Of a stretch of 64,000 nt of DNA, positions 36,469 through 47,208 are shown piece by piece. This stretch comes from Acinetobacter sp. ANC 4862 (GTDB taxonomy: Bacteria > Pseudomonadota > Gammaproteobacteria > Pseudomonadales > Moraxellaceae). The notes beneath the pieces were generated by a model. It made no database searches, was not told the DNA's origin, and was given only the letters and a program-made list of their open reading frames with translations. Within the stretch, counting starts at the first letter, position 1. The number at the start of each line of letters is the position of its first letter. The stretch spans positions 1-64,000 of the forward strand of contig NZ_SJXH01000016.1 in NCBI RefSeq assembly GCF_004336635.1, given 5' to 3'. Made by a program: the position numbers and the translations under genes.

Positions 36469-39222
36469 CTATGGCTCCTGTTTTTTTAGCGCAAGGATTG
36501 CCGCACACATAATGATCGGGACAGACAGCAGGATCACCCAAAGAGACTGATGCAAGTCTTCAAAACCTAAAGCTTTGTTAAACACGCCACGGCTGATATT
36601 CACCATATGCGTGGCAGGATAAATCTCACCAAACCAGCGACCGAATCCTTCAAGTGACGAGACAGGATTAATAATGCCGGCAAATTGCATCACTGGAATC
36701 AGCGTACCAAGCATCACCAGAAACATGGAGGCAATCTGACTCTTGGTCAGCGCGGAGGCCAATAAGCCCGTACCGGTGGAAAAAATAATAAACAGCAATG
36801 AAGCTAGGGTCAGGGTCAGGAAACTACCCTTGATCGGCACATCAAACACCACCACAATAATCAGACACATCAGGAAATAGTTCAGCATGGCCAGCACGAC
36901 GTAGGGAATCTGTTTACCGATTAAAAATTCACTGCGGGTGACCGGAGTGACATAGAGATTGACAATCGAACCCAGTTCTTTTTCCCGCACCACGGACAAA
37001 GCCGTCAGCATCGCCGGGATCAGCAAAATTAATAACGGAAATAAGGCGGGTGCCATTGCAGGCAGACTTTTAATGTCAGGATTATAACGGAAGCGGGTTT
37101 CAACATTGACCAGACTCGACATTTTATAACCACTTTGCTCCAGTGCCTGCTGCATCAACCAGTGGCTGTGAATCCCTTGCACATAGCCCTGAACAGTTTC
37201 TGCACGTTGTGGCATGGCACCATCAATCCACGCCCCGATTTTAACATCCTCGCCCCGGGCAATATCTCGGGCAAAATTTGGCGGAATCTCAATAGCCAAA
37301 GAAATATCACCGCTACGCATACGCTGATCGATTTCTTCATAACTTTGTAATGCTGGTTTTTCCACAAAATAACGCGAACCGGCAATGCTCATCGTGTAGT
37401 TCTCACTTAGACCAGTCTGGTCACGATCTAGCACCGCAAACGTCAGGTCATCCACATCCATGGTGATCCCATAGCCCATCACGAACAGCAGGATAATCGA
37501 CCCGACCAAGGCCATCGTGGCACGAATCGGATCACGTGCCAGCTCTAATGACTCACGCCACGCGTAACTATATAGGCGTTGTAAACTGAATCTTTTAGAT
37601 TTTTCTACACTTGGTTCAGATTCATCATTAACCACGATATTCTTTGATACATCTTCAGGCTCACTTTGAGTGCCTGCGCCAGCATCCTTCAAATAACCAA
37701 TAAAGGCTTCTTCCAGCGTGTCTGCCTGCCGATTTTTCATAAGTTGTGCCGGTGCAGCACTGTCCAGAACTCGACCAGCATGCATCATCGACATACGATC
37801 ACAGCGCACAGCTTCATTCATAAAATGGGTTGAAATAAAGATGGTGACACCGTCATTACGGGATAAACTAATCAGATATCGCCAGAAATTATCCCGCGCA
37901 ATCGGATCCACCCCTGAGGTCGGCTCATCAAGAATTAAAATTTCCGGATTATGTACCAGTGCGACCGCCAGCGACAGACGCTGACGAATTCCTAAGGGTA
38001 AATCATCGGGCAATTTATCTTTCACAGCACTCAAATCAAAACGCTGCAGCATCTGTTGCACACGTTCATCAATTTTGTCCGCTGGCACATGAAATAATTT
38101 GGCGTGGAGTACCAGGTTCTGGAGAATGGTCAGTTCACTATAGAGTGAAAAGGACTGTGACATATAACCGACACGCCGCCGGGTGCGAATATCACTGCCT
38201 TGCACCGGCTGACCAAATAGCCATGCCTGCCCTTCCGATGCTTCAAGCAACCCCGTCAACACCTTCATGGTGGTCGATTTACCACAACCATTGGAGCCCA
38301 GGAAACCAAAGATTTCCCCCCGTCTGATCTGAAAATTGACATGATCTACTGCAGTAAAATCGCCAAACTTTACCGTCAGGTCTTTGGCTTCCAGGGCATA
38401 GGCATCTGAGCCATAATCCGGCAAAGCAGGAATTACCACCGGTTCATAGCCTTTTTTCTTTTCTTCCGGTAAAAGTTTGATAAATGCCTCTTCCAGGCTT
38501 TTACTTCCTGTCAGTGCAAGCAGGTCTTGAGGTGCTCCTGTTTTCAGGATTTTGCCTTCATCCATCATCGCCAGCCAGTCAAAGCCCTGCGCCTCGTCCA
38601 TATAGGCAGTCGCCACAATGACACTCATGTGAGGACGGACCGTGCGAATGTGGTTAATCAGTTCCCAAAACTGTGCTCGAGCCAAGGGATCGACCCCTGT
38701 GGTGGGTTCATCCAGAATCAGAAAGTCTGGGTCGTGAATCAGGGAACAACATAAGCCCAGTTTCTGCTTCATCCCCCCGGATAATTTTCCTGCAGGACGA
38801 TCCAGGAAGTCATACAGTCCTGTGCTTTTGGTCAATTCATCAATACGTTTACGGCGCTCTTGCACACCATGACCAAACAGACGTGCCACGAACTGCAAAT
38901 TTTCTTCACCGGAAAGTGTTTTGGAAAGATTTTTACCTAGTCCCTGAGGCATATAGGCAATATGCGGACAGACTTTCCTGCGATGTTTTCTGTCCGCAAT
39001 ATTTCCGCCTAGCACGAGCAAGGTACCTTCTTGTACCACCTTGGCACCAGCCAACAGTGCGAGCAGACTGGATTTTCCCACCCCATCTGGACCGATCAAA
39101 CCAATCATGCAAGCTGCGGGAAGTGACAGAGAAATATCCTTTAAGGCTTCAGTTTTCCCATATTTCAGGCTGACATGCTGAATTTCTGCAACAATCGGTT
39201 CCGGTACAGATGGTTGTGTCAT
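36469..39222 (-). CDS. rbbA: Fused ABC ATPase (two domains) plus permease, RbbA/YhiH-like
   Basis: 917 aa. The first ABC domain (about 8-235) has Walker [10 protein letters not shown], signature LSGGMKQ and Walker [10 protein letters not shown]; the second (about 275-505) has GSNGCGKST, a weakened signature DLPLGIRQR and LILDEPTSG. From 555 on is an ABC-2 permease half with a periplasmic loop. It overlaps the adaptor gene by 4 bp. The E. coli homologue RbbA is described as ribosome-associated, but operon context here favours a drug or lipid exporter subunit. Confidence 0.92.
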   Translation of the reverse strand: MTQPSVPEPIVAEIQHVSLKYGKTEALKDISLSLPAACMIGLIGPDGVGKSSLLALLAGAKVVQEGTLLVLGGNIADRKHRRKVCPHIAYMPQGLGKNLSKTLSGEENLQFVARLFGHGVQERRKRIDELTKSTGLYDFLDRPAGKLSGGMKQKLGLCCSLIHDPDFLILDEPTTGVDPLARAQFWELINHIRTVRPHMSVIVATAYMDEAQGFDWLAMMDEGKILKTGAPQDLLALTGSKSLEEAFIKLLPEEKKKGYEPVVIPALPDYGSDAYALEAKDLTVKFGDFTAVDHVNFQIRRGEIFGFLGSNGCGKSTTMKVLTGLLEASEGQAWLFGQPVQGSDIRTRRRVGYMSQSFSLYSELTILQNLVLHAKLFHVPADKIDERVQQMLQRFDLSAVKDKLPDDLPLGIRQRLSLAVALVHNPEILILDEPTSGVDPIARDNFWRYLISLSRNDGVTIFISTHFMNEAVRCDRMSMMHAGRVLDSAAPAQLMKNRQADTLEEAFIGYLKDAGAGTQSEPEDVSKNIVVNDESEPSVEKSKRFSLQRLYSYAWRESLELARDPIRATMALVGSIILLFVMGYGITMDVDDLTFAVLDRDQTGLSENYTMSIAGSRYFVEKPALQSYEEIDQRMRSGDISLAIEIPPNFARDIARGEDVKIGAWIDGAMPQRAETVQGYVQGIHSHWLMQQALEQSGYKMSSLVNVETRFRYNPDIKSLPAMAPALFPLLILLIPAMLTALSVVREKELGSIVNLYVTPVTRSEFLIGKQIPYVVLAMLNYFLMCLIIVVVFDVPIKGSFLTLTLASLLFIIFSTGTGLLASALTKSQIASMFLVMLGTLIPVMQFAGIINPVSSLEGFGRWFGEIYPATHMVNISRGVFNKALGFEDLHQSLWVILLSVPIIMCAAILALKKQEP

Positions 39223-40280
39223 GATTTAACCTGATTCTCTAAGAAAGCTGGCCAAGCAGCATTGTCATCAATTTTGATATAGGCTACGCCTGGAAGACCT
39301 GTTTTTACTTGCTGAATGTGCTTCTGTAACAGGGCTGGATCAATTTTCGCTTTGACACGGAACATTAGTTTTTGACGTTCACTTTCTGTTTCCACGGTCT
39401 TCGGTGTGAACTGGGCAGTATCTGCAACAAAAGACACCCGGGCAGGAATCACCACATTTTTGGCAGCATCCAGCACAATGCGGACTTCGGTGCCCATCGC
39501 GATACGGCCGGCTACAGTTTCCGGCAGGAAGAACGTCATATAGACATCAGACAGATCAATGAGGTTCAGCACCCGTCCACCTGCTGCGATCATTTCACCC
39601 GGCTGCGCGACCAGGAACTGCACACGTGCTTTCAACGGAGCCTTGAGCTGTGCATCATCTAGATCAAAATTCATTCGTTCAATCGTTGCTTTAATCGCAT
39701 CGACTTGAGAATGTGCACCTGATACTTGGCTACGTGCTGCTACAATTGCACTTTGTGCACTATCCACTTGCGCTTTTGCTGCACTCAATACTGCAGCTAC
39801 ACGTTTAACATCTGCACGTTCATCATCCAGTTGTTGTTTAGATGAAGCACCTTCTTTAGCCAAAATTTCCGTACGCGCCAAACGGTTTTTTGCAGCGACC
39901 AATTCAGTTTCGCGCTGCTGCACCACCGCTTCTGCAGCGATTTTTTCACTGATACGCATTGCGACTTGCGCTTCTGCAGTGGCAATTCCATCTTGCGCCT
40001 GACGCTGCTGTGCTTGGACTTCACGCAACTGTGCTTCCAAAGCAGAGACTTTAATGCGCGCTAAAACTTGTCCAGGCTCGACAAAATCTCCTTCCTGTAC
40101 CAGAATTTCTTCCAGTTGACCAGATAACTTACTGGAGATATTGATTTCAGTCGCCTCGATCCGTCCATTGCCACTCACTAAAGCATCTGTATCGGACTTG
40201 GACATGTTTTTCCAGATCAAATAAGCGACTAAAACGGTGATGACAATTGCCCCAACAATGGATAACTTCTTAATATTCAT
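39219..40280 (-). CDS. yhiI: HlyD/YhiI-family membrane fusion protein
   Basis: 353 aa. One N-terminal membrane anchor (residues 5-24) is followed by a split lipoyl/beta-barrel domain ([20 protein letters not shown] at about 49) and a long coiled coil rich in Ala/Gln/Glu (75-205). It links the inner-membrane ABC parts to the outer-membrane channel encoded just upstream. Second gene of the operon, 100 bp after the outer-membrane factor. Confidence 0.93.
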   Translation of the reverse strand: MNIKKLSIVGAIVITVLVAYLIWKNMSKSDTDALVSGNGRIEATEINISSKLSGQLEEILVQEGDFVEPGQVLARIKVSALEAQLREVQAQQRQAQDGIATAEAQVAMRISEKIAAEAVVQQRETELVAAKNRLARTEILAKEGASSKQQLDDERADVKRVAAVLSAAKAQVDSAQSAIVAARSQVSGAHSQVDAIKATIERMNFDLDDAQLKAPLKARVQFLVAQPGEMIAAGGRVLNLIDLSDVYMTFFLPETVAGRIAMGTEVRIVLDAAKNVVIPARVSFVADTAQFTPKTVETESERQKLMFRVKAKIDPALLQKHIQQVKTGLPGVAYIKIDDNAAWPAFLENQVKS

Positions 40281-40379
40281 GGATCTGATTACTCAATATA
40301 TTTAATAAAATCAGGATAAAAATTTATTCACTTTTTCTTAAAATTAAAAGGTTATGCCATTCATTTTATTAAGTTTCTT

Positions 40380-41819
40380 CTAAAGAGGTAAAGGGTATTT
40401 TTCAGGCTGTTTCGCTATACTGCTGTCACCGCCTAGCGTAAAATACAAGGAAACATAGGACTGCATTAAAGCACTCTGGGTTTCAATCCACTGCTGTTCT
40501 GCAGATAGCAAATTCCGCTGCGCATCAAGCACATCAAGATAGCCCACTGCCCCATTATCATAGCGCAACTGGGCCAGTCGTGCAGTTTCTCTAAATGCAG
40601 TCAGGCCCTGATTCTGAATCTGCAATTGCCTGCTTAAATGTCGCTGCTGTACTAAAGCATCTGCCACTTCACGGAAAGCATTCTGTACGGTTTTTTCATA
40701 GTCAGCAACGGCAATGTCACGGCGTACTTCCGCCAAAATCAGATTGTTTTTTAAACGCCCCGCGGTAAAGATTGGAATACTGATGCTCGGTGCAAAAGAC
40801 CATAACTTATTGCCCGATTTAAATAAGCCATCAAGTTCAGTGCTCGCTATGCCAAAACTGCCGGTTAGCGCAATTCGAGGGAAAAATGCCGCACGTGCAG
40901 CATGAATATCTGCGTGCCTTGAATGCAGCAGAGCTTCTGCGGCACGGATATCAGGCCGATTCAGCAATAGATCTGAAGGCAATCCGGTCTGCAACACAGC
41001 CGTTTTAAAGACCACTTGATCCAAATCCCGCTTTGGAATCTCTACAGACTGGCCAATCAGCTGCAGCAAATAGTTTGCTGTCATGTCCTGGCTATTTTGC
41101 AGCTGCGTCAATAAAGCCTGACCATTGCTGAGCAGGGTTTGCGCCTGCATATATTCCACTTTGGAGCTCGCACCGACTTCATAACGTCGTTTAAAGATAT
41201 GTACAGATCTTTCATAGCTTTGCACTGAACGTTTTGCAAAATAAATACGTTTTTCCAATTCAGACAAAGTCAAATAGCTTTGGATTGATTGCTGAAGAAT
41301 GCTGTTGCGTACCGCCAACTGATTGGATTCAGCTGCGAAAAATTGCTGCAATGCTGCTGCATTCAAACTGCGTATACGTCCCCAGAGATCCAGTTCCCAT
41401 TGGTTCATTCCCACACCCATAGAATATTGATCTGAGGTTACTGCACGACCAATAAAGGATAAATCTGCAGGCACTCGGCTGCGCTCATAAGCTGCACTGC
41501 CGGAGATACTTGGCCATGATTCTGAACGTTGAATGCCATAAGCAGCTTGTGCTTCTTGTACCCGCAGCGCTGCTATTTTCAAGTCATGATTATGCGCCAA
41601 GGCAAGATAAGCGACTTTGATTAATGCCGGGTCATTGACATAATCTGACCAAGCTAGAACATGATATTTACCACTCTGCTGGAGGGGATATTGTGCTGGC
41701 AAGGCAACCTGGGGGGTTGTAAACGGGGCTGTATTTTGACAACCACCTAAAAAAATTAGCATTGACAGTGCGACGACACTGCTGTGTATACGATGACTGA
41801 AAAAAAACTGCTGCATCAA
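40380..41819 (-). CDS. TolC/NodT-family outer-membrane efflux lipoprotein
   Basis: 479 aa. The signal peptide ends in the lipobox FLGGC (Cys about 27), and two long alpha-helical hairpin repeats typical of outer-membrane factors follow (NQWELDLWGRIRSLNAAALQ and LRYDNGAVGYLDVLDAQRNL). First gene of the exporter operon, so this system encodes its own exit duct instead of borrowing a shared TolC. Its promoter lies in 41820-41989, where an IS3-type end also sits. Confidence 0.93.
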   Translation of the reverse strand: MMQQFFFSHRIHSSVVALSMLIFLGGCQNTAPFTTPQVALPAQYPLQQSGKYHVLAWSDYVNDPALIKVAYLALAHNHDLKIAALRVQEAQAAYGIQRSESWPSISGSAAYERSRVPADLSFIGRAVTSDQYSMGVGMNQWELDLWGRIRSLNAAALQQFFAAESNQLAVRNSILQQSIQSYLTLSELEKRIYFAKRSVQSYERSVHIFKRRYEVGASSKVEYMQAQTLLSNGQALLTQLQNSQDMTANYLLQLIGQSVEIPKRDLDQVVFKTAVLQTGLPSDLLLNRPDIRAAEALLHSRHADIHAARAAFFPRIALTGSFGIASTELDGLFKSGNKLWSFAPSISIPIFTAGRLKNNLILAEVRRDIAVADYEKTVQNAFREVADALVQQRHLSRQLQIQNQGLTAFRETARLAQLRYDNGAVGYLDVLDAQRNLLSAEQQWIETQSALMQSYVSLYFTLGGDSSIAKQPEKYPLPL

Positions 41820-41989
41820 TTATTGCCCCCAAAAGTTGGTTGGGTCATAAATATGGGAATAAACTTCAATGAACACAATTTCCGACTCACTCAACTGAAC
41901 TGAAAAAATGACCAACGCAGAAAATCAACCAAATTGAAGAGGGCTGCCATATCAATGGATGCCTACCTGAATAAAGTGGAGTTCAGTGG

Positions 41990-42223
41990 CTACTTAGATT
42001 TAAAATGCAATTGGTACTCATCAGTAGTGACTTTTATTTTTAATTTCTTATATTTTCTCTGAGTTGGGCTCAGTGCCGAGTTTGTAACTTCTTCAGAAAA
42101 TTCTGAGTCCTTCATCAGGTGTGAAAATAGCTTGTAACCTATTAATATTTTATTAACCTCTTTATCTTCTTTTACAGCTTCATTAATTAATTGGTCTAGC
42201 TCTTGTACTGAAATTATACTCAT
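41990..42223 (-). CDS. Hypothetical 77-aa protein
   Basis: Start chosen at ATG 42223, preceded by AGGGAG at a good distance. MSIISVQELDQLINEAVKED, KILIGYKLFSHLMKDSEFSE, KIKVTTDEYQLHFKSK. Helical first half and a short strand-rich tail; no family recognised. Flanked by IS ends on both sides, so it may belong to a mobile segment. Confidence 0.55.
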   Translation of the reverse strand: MSIISVQELDQLINEAVKEDKEVNKILIGYKLFSHLMKDSEFSEEVTNSALSPTQRKYKKLKIKVTTDEYQLHFKSK

Positions 42224-42268
42224 AAAGTAACTCCCTAATGATTGTTTTAAAATCAACAAAATACAATG

Positions 42269-42305
42269 TTGACATCCTCCCCTAGCTAAAACAAGGGGAT
42301 TTCTA
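42269..42305. mobile_element. Solitary 3' end of a TnpB-type element
   Basis: TTGACATCCTCCCCT, then a hairpin CCCCT/AGGGG (about 42280-42299), the same design as the ends at 6210 and 42501, but with no tnpB following. A similar end (TTGACATCTTCCCCCC) is found at about 13890. Confidence 0.6.
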
Positions 42306-42309
42306 CTGC

Positions 42310-42500
42310 TAGACGCTTATGCCCAAGCGCGAGTATGTTCTATAAATATTCGTTCCCGATTAGTTTCATGGCTTATCAATTGAGTGTTTCTGTTTCAGGT
42401 TTCTATGATTGGTTGCGTAACGGATTGAGCTGTCGAGCTATACGATTTAATCAAAAATCAATCCTTATTAAATTAGCGCATCTAGAAACTCAAGAAAGTT
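42310..42500 (+). pseudogene. IS3-family OrfB N-terminal fragment
   Basis: Reads FPISFMAYQLSVSVSGFYDW-LRNGLSCRA, the beginning of an IS3-type OrfB (usual form LCRLLGVSRSGYYAW). The frame is interrupted at 42501 by the TnpB element, and the remaining OrfB is not found on the other side of that element (44008 onward). Confidence 0.65.
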
Positions 42501-44007
42501 TTGACATACTCCCACCACCTTACGCCATAGGCTAGGTGGGGGATTCTAAAAGCAAAAGCTCTTAGGTGACTTCCTCACGGATTTCACTTGCTTTCTGCTT
42601 TGTAGGGCGACCTTTACCGCATCCTCCCTCCACAGACAAAACGGCATGCCCTGCCGATAAAATGTTGCGAGAAGCGTTAATATCCGCATTCTCGCTAAAA
42701 CCACATTCGACACACTCAAATTTCGCTTGGGTTTGTCGATTTTCTTTTGCAACGTGACCACACGAACTACACGTTTGACTTGTATATTTAGGGTCAACTT
42801 TAACGAGTAAACCACCTCGCCATTGCTGCTTATACTCCAATTTTGTGACAAGCATTGACCAACCTTGATCAAGAATTGATTTGTTTAAGCCTGACTTGGC
42901 TTTGACATTCTTTCCTTTGTTCTCGATTGTACCTTTTGCTGACTTCGACATATTGGCTACTTTCAAGTCCTCAACTACGATCATTGCGTGGTTTTTGCTG
43001 AGAGTTGTCGTGACTTTATGCAAGTAGTCATGCCGAATATTGGCAATATGATGGTGTAGTTTATTGATCTTTAAATTGAGCTTTTTCCAATTTTGGCTGA
43101 ACTTAGTTTTCTTTCTCAACTTGCGCTGTAATTTGGCTATTTTTACCTGATTAGATTTAAAACTATTGATTGGTTTAAATACATCACCCTCAGAGGTGGT
43201 AATCAGTTTTTTGATACCTAAATCCACACCAATTGCAGTTTTTGAGGGGTGGACTTGCATTTCGGTGAGTTCTTTTTCAGCGCCAAATGAAATATACCAT
43301 CGACCTAATACTTTACTGATTGTCACATTTTTAATTGTGCCAATAATTTCTTGTGACTTTCTGAATTTAACGACACCAACACCATTAGGTAACTTAACTC
43401 GATTACCATCAATACCACAGTATCTATCAAACTGAACAATACGGATTGAATCATAACCATCAGACTTCTTTTTAAAACGTGGCATGAGTGATCTAAGTTG
43501 AAGCTCACTACCATCAGGCAATTTAAAAAATCTTGGTTTTTTGGCTTTAAATGGTTTTTGCTTTAATTTGGCTTGTTCTTTTGGGTTGAAAAACTTATCC
43601 CATGCAGAACCAAGATCACGAACTTTTTGTTGAAGTGAAACCCCATTTGAGCTTTTTTCCAAAAAAGCACATTCAGGTTTTTTTCTCAGATCGGGGATTT
43701 TCTTAACCAAATTATCCTTAGTGATGCGTTCATTTTTGGCAAGCATTTCAAATGACACAGCTAAAATCTGATTCCAAACAAAACGTGCAGAACCAAGCAG
43801 ATTGTTTAAAACAACCTCTTGTTCCGCATTAGGCTCAAGCCTAAATTTATACGCTTTATTGATCTTCATTTAAGCCCAAGATATTGAAATATATTAACTT
43901 ATTTTCAATTATTATATCATATTAGAATTATATGCACCAAGAAAAAGTCGTGAAATTCACCTCCACCCTTCATCGGGTGGAGTCCTCTTTCACCTTGAGA
44001 TAGGCAA
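42501..44007 (-). mobile_element. Intact solitary TnpB element (IS1341-type)
   Basis: From the TTGACATAC end (42501) with its hairpin (about 42514-42539) to the 5' end hairpin CTCCACCC/GGGTGGAG (43961-43982) and the AGATAG edge near 44006. It carries only tnpB. The guide RNA of such elements is read through the tnpB 3' end into flanking DNA; here the flank is the IS3 fragment below 42500. Edges are inferred by comparison with the copies at 6210 and 26251. Confidence 0.8.
42562..43869 (-). CDS. tnpB: TnpB, RNA-guided DNA endonuclease (Fanzor/Cas12-like ancestor)
   Basis: 435 aa, complete. The N-terminal part (1-180) is the RNA/TAM-recognition region; RuvC residues follow: IGVDLGIKKLIT (Asp, about 216), IVVEDLKVANMSKSA (Glu, about 300) and ADINASRNIL (Asp, about 390). 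The zinc ribbon is CSSCGH ... CVECGF between the last two. All catalytic residues are present, so it may be active. Known TnpBs cut the empty donor site after excision, promoting element retention. No functional TnpA exists in the window (the only tnpA, at 20.8 kb, is dead). Confidence 0.92.
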   Translation of the reverse strand: MKINKAYKFRLEPNAEQEVVLNNLLGSARFVWNQILAVSFEMLAKNERITKDNLVKKIPDLRKKPECAFLEKSSNGVSLQQKVRDLGSAWDKFFNPKEQAKLKQKPFKAKKPRFFKLPDGSELQLRSLMPRFKKKSDGYDSIRIVQFDRYCGIDGNRVKLPNGVGVVKFRKSQEIIGTIKNVTISKVLGRWYISFGAEKELTEMQVHPSKTAIGVDLGIKKLITTSEGDVFKPINSFKSNQVKIAKLQRKLRKKTKFSQNWKKLNLKINKLHHHIANIRHDYLHKVTTTLSKNHAMIVVEDLKVANMSKSAKGTIENKGKNVKAKSGLNKSILDQGWSMLVTKLEYKQQWRGGLLVKVDPKYTSQTCSSCGHVAKENRQTQAKFECVECGFSENADINASRNILSAGHAVLSVEGGCGKGRPTKQKASEIREEVT

Positions 44008-44063
44008 TTTACTTGGTACTATTTTACTGATTTTCTCCGCAGCCGTCTTGTCTTTACAGACAC

Positions 44064-44091
44064 AAAAAACCCGACAGGTGTCGGGCTTTTT
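44064..44091 (-). terminator. acnA terminator
   Basis: CCCGACA/TGTCGGG stem (44070-44085) with A run on the left and T run on the right, 12 bp beyond the acnA stop. Confidence 0.9.
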
Positions 44092-44102
44092 CATCATCAA
44101 AT

Positions 44103-46859
44103 TTAGGAAGCTAGCAAATTGCGCAAGACATAGTGCAAGATACCACCGGCCTTAAAGTATTCCACCTCATTCAAGGTATCAATGCGACACAACACTTGAA
44201 AATGGTTACACGTACCATCTGTATGTTGCACATCTATTTCCAGCATTTGATGTGGATAAATATCATCCGACAAGCCTAAAATTGACAGTGTTTCATGTCC
44301 GGTTAGGTTCAATATCTGCCGGTTCTGCCCCTCCACAAACTGTAAAGGTAACACCCCCATGCCGACCAGATTGGAACGGTGAATCCGCTCAAAACTTTCA
44401 GCAATCACCGCTTTCACCCCCAATAGGTTGGTGCCTTTGGCCGCCCAGTCACGTGAAGAACCAGTGCCATATTCTTTCCCGGCAATAATCACTAGCGGGG
44501 TTTGTTCTGCCTGATAGCGCATTGCAGCATCATAAATCGAGAGTTTTTCTGCACTTGGAATATGCAGAGTATTGCCACCTTCCTCTCCCCCCAGCATTTC
44601 GTTTTTGATGCGGATATTGGCAAAGGTGCCTCGCATCATCACCTCATGGTTGCCACGGCGGGATCCATAAGAGTTAAAGTCTTTTGCATCAACCCCCAGT
44701 TGCTGCAAATATCGGCCGGCCGGACTATCTTTTTTGATATTGCCTGCAGGGGAAATATGGTCCGTCGTGACTGAATCGCCCAATACAGCCAAAATCCGTG
44801 CCAGTTTGATCTGCTGAATTGGTCGCACCGGCTGATCAATTTCTGCAAAAAAGGGTGGATGTCGGATATAGGTCGATTGTTCATCCCAAGCATAGGTTTG
44901 ACTTTGTGGAATCTGGATCGCTTTCCACTTGGCATCGCCTTCAAACACTTCCGCATATTCTTTATGAAACATCTCGGTATTCACGTTCTGCAGTGCGGCA
45001 TCGATTTCCGTCTGTGTCGGCCAGATATCTTTTAAATAAACCGCTTGGCCATCAAAGCCCTCACCTATCGGCTCAGCAGTGAGATCAGTTCGAATATTCC
45101 CGACCAGACCATAGGCAACAACCAAGGGTGGCGAGGCGAGCCAGTTGGTTTTCACCAAAGGATGCACCCTTCCTTCAAAGTTACGGTTTCCGGAAAGCAC
45201 TGAGGCTACATTCAAATCAAAACATTGCACAGCTTCTTCAATCGCTTCAGGTAAAGGTCCCGAATTACCAATACAGGTGGTACAACCATAACCCACCAGG
45301 TGATAACCCAGTTGATTCAAATAAGGCGTCAACCCTGCGGCATCAAGATAATCACTGACCACTTTGGAACCCGGAGCCAGTGAACTTTTCACCCAAGGTT
45401 TCCGCTGCAAACCTTTTTCGATTGCCTTTTTGGCCAATAGCCCTGCTGCCAACATGACACTGGGATTCGAGGTGTTGGTACAGGAGGTAATGGCTGAAAT
45501 CACCACATCGCCATGCTGCAACGGATATTTTTTACCATCAATGATACAAAAAGCATTTTCATGTGGCAGGTTGGCCTGTTTCGCTTCAACAGCTGTGCCT
45601 CCTCCCCCTTCATTTTCCAGACGTTCTTTTTCTTCTTTAACCGGTTTCAAGGTCAGATCCATAAAGGCATCAAAGGTTTTTGGCACTTGCGACAATAGCA
45701 CACGATCCTGCGGACGTTTCGGACCCGCCAGACTGGCTTCTACCGTCGACATATCTAAAGCCAGAGTATCGGTAAAGACGGGTTCATCCCCCAGATTGCG
45801 CCATAATCCTTGCAACTTGCTATAGGCCTCTACCAAGGCAATTCTTTCGGGCTGACGTCCTGTTAAACGTAAATAGGAAAGTGTCACCTCATCAACCGGA
45901 AAAAAGCCACAGGTAGCACCATATTCGGGTGCCATATTGGCAATAGTGGCACGGTCAGCCAATGGCAAATCGGCCAGGCCATCGCCATAAAATTCGACAA
46001 ATTTTCCAACTACGCCTTTTTGGCGCAGCATCTGGGTAATGGTCAGCACCAGATCAGTTGCTGTAATACCTTCTTTGAGTTTACCGGTGAGTTTAAAGCC
46101 GATCACTTCCGGAATCAGCATGGAGATCGGTTGGCCCAGCATGGCTGCTTCCGCTTCGATGCCGCCTACTCCCCAACCTAACACGCCTAAGCCATTGATC
46201 ATGGTGGTATGTGAATCGGTACCGACTAATGTATCAGGAAAGGCAAAGCGCTGCCCATCGACCTCATTGCTCCAGACCACTTGTGCCAGATATTCCAGAT
46301 TGACTTGGTGGCAAATCCCGGTTCCTGGCGGCACCACGCGAAACTGATTGAGCGCCGCCTGCCCCCAACGTAGAAACTGGTAGCGCTCGCCATTGCGTTG
46401 CATCTCAATTGCGACATTCTGCTCAAAAGCTTGCGGGCTGGCAAAGTAATCGACCATCACCGAGTGATCGATGACTAAATCCACCGGTGACAACGGATTA
46501 ATTTTTTCCGGATCACCACCGGCTTTGGCCACTGCTGCACGCATCGCGGCAAGATCAACCACGGCGGGAACACCGGTAAAATCCTGCATCAGTACCCGTG
46601 CCGGACGATACTGGATTTCCTGTTCTGAGGTTCGGTTGTTTAGCCACTCTGCCAATGCATGAATATGCTCGGTTTTCACCGTGAGCTGATCTTCAAAACG
46701 CAGTAAATTTTCCAGCAAGACTTTTAAAGATTTTGGTAGCCGGGACAAGTCACCTAACTGCACGTGCAATTTGGACAGGTTGAAAATCTGATAATGTTCT
46801 GAACCGACGGTTAATGTTTCTAAGGTATTAAAACTATTGATATCACTATACTTAGCCAT
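44103..46859 (-). CDS. acnA: Aconitate hydratase A
   Basis: 918 aa, full-length AcnA/IRP1-type aconitase. The [4Fe-4S] cysteines are in SAITSCTNTSNPSV (first) and GYGCTTCIGNSGPL (pair). Substrate residues are in LVGTDSHTTMINGLGVLGWG and GKEYGTGSSRDWAAKGTNLL. It interconverts citrate and isocitrate in the TCA and glyoxylate cycles; AcnA types are usually the stress-stable form and may bind mRNA when apo. Single gene with its own terminator. Confidence 0.96.
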   Translation of the reverse strand: MAKYSDINSFNTLETLTVGSEHYQIFNLSKLHVQLGDLSRLPKSLKVLLENLLRFEDQLTVKTEHIHALAEWLNNRTSEQEIQYRPARVLMQDFTGVPAVVDLAAMRAAVAKAGGDPEKINPLSPVDLVIDHSVMVDYFASPQAFEQNVAIEMQRNGERYQFLRWGQAALNQFRVVPPGTGICHQVNLEYLAQVVWSNEVDGQRFAFPDTLVGTDSHTTMINGLGVLGWGVGGIEAEAAMLGQPISMLIPEVIGFKLTGKLKEGITATDLVLTITQMLRQKGVVGKFVEFYGDGLADLPLADRATIANMAPEYGATCGFFPVDEVTLSYLRLTGRQPERIALVEAYSKLQGLWRNLGDEPVFTDTLALDMSTVEASLAGPKRPQDRVLLSQVPKTFDAFMDLTLKPVKEEKERLENEGGGGTAVEAKQANLPHENAFCIIDGKKYPLQHGDVVISAITSCTNTSNPSVMLAAGLLAKKAIEKGLQRKPWVKSSLAPGSKVVSDYLDAAGLTPYLNQLGYHLVGYGCTTCIGNSGPLPEAIEEAVQCFDLNVASVLSGNRNFEGRVHPLVKTNWLASPPLVVAYGLVGNIRTDLTAEPIGEGFDGQAVYLKDIWPTQTEIDAALQNVNTEMFHKEYAEVFEGDAKWKAIQIPQSQTYAWDEQSTYIRHPPFFAEIDQPVRPIQQIKLARILAVLGDSVTTDHISPAGNIKKDSPAGRYLQQLGVDAKDFNSYGSRRGNHEVMMRGTFANIRIKNEMLGGEEGGNTLHIPSAEKLSIYDAAMRYQAEQTPLVIIAGKEYGTGSSRDWAAKGTNLLGVKAVIAESFERIHRSNLVGMGVLPLQFVEGQNRQILNLTGHETLSILGLSDDIYPHQMLEIDVQHTDGTCNHFQVLCRIDTLNEVEYFKAGGILHYVLRNLLAS

Positions 46860-47208
46860 CTAGTTTACCTCCGGCTTGAGATGTTATTTTTATGATCACA
46901 GTCAACCACTTCTTTACTTACTGTATGCTAACTGCGCGGCGGGTTTGTTATTATTTATTATCGGATTGCGCTAGGCAGTTAAATGCAGGGCTGCCAGGGA
47001 ATTTTACCAAAGAGTTGCCGACAATTCAGATTCTGGCATCGACAATGTTTCTGCCAATCCCGTAAGGACATAAGGTAAATTGACCAGCGTATTACTTTGT
47101 TTAGTGTCTAAGGTCATAAACATGATGTCCATTTAATATGACCTGCCCCCAAAAGTTAGACGATTGATTAAGCAGCTTTTAATGACTGAATTCTGTATTG
47201 TATAAGGC
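46860..47208. other. acnA upstream region with IS3-type end
   Basis: Contains the acnA promoter region, a possible 42-codon minus-strand frame (47131 to 47003, starting MDIMFMTLDTKQ) that I do not trust as a gene, and an IS3-type end TGACCTGCCCCCAAAAGTT at 47142. Confidence 0.4.

Noticed and set aside
36469..39222. Reading RbbA literally as a ribosome-bound ATPase
   Set aside because: Operon with HlyD-type adaptor, permease and outer-membrane factor favours an exporter; the symbol is used for family likeness only.
47003..47131. 42-codon frame upstream of acnA (MDIMFMTLDTKQ)
   Set aside because: No binding site, no family, lies next to an IS3 end; not enough to call a gene.
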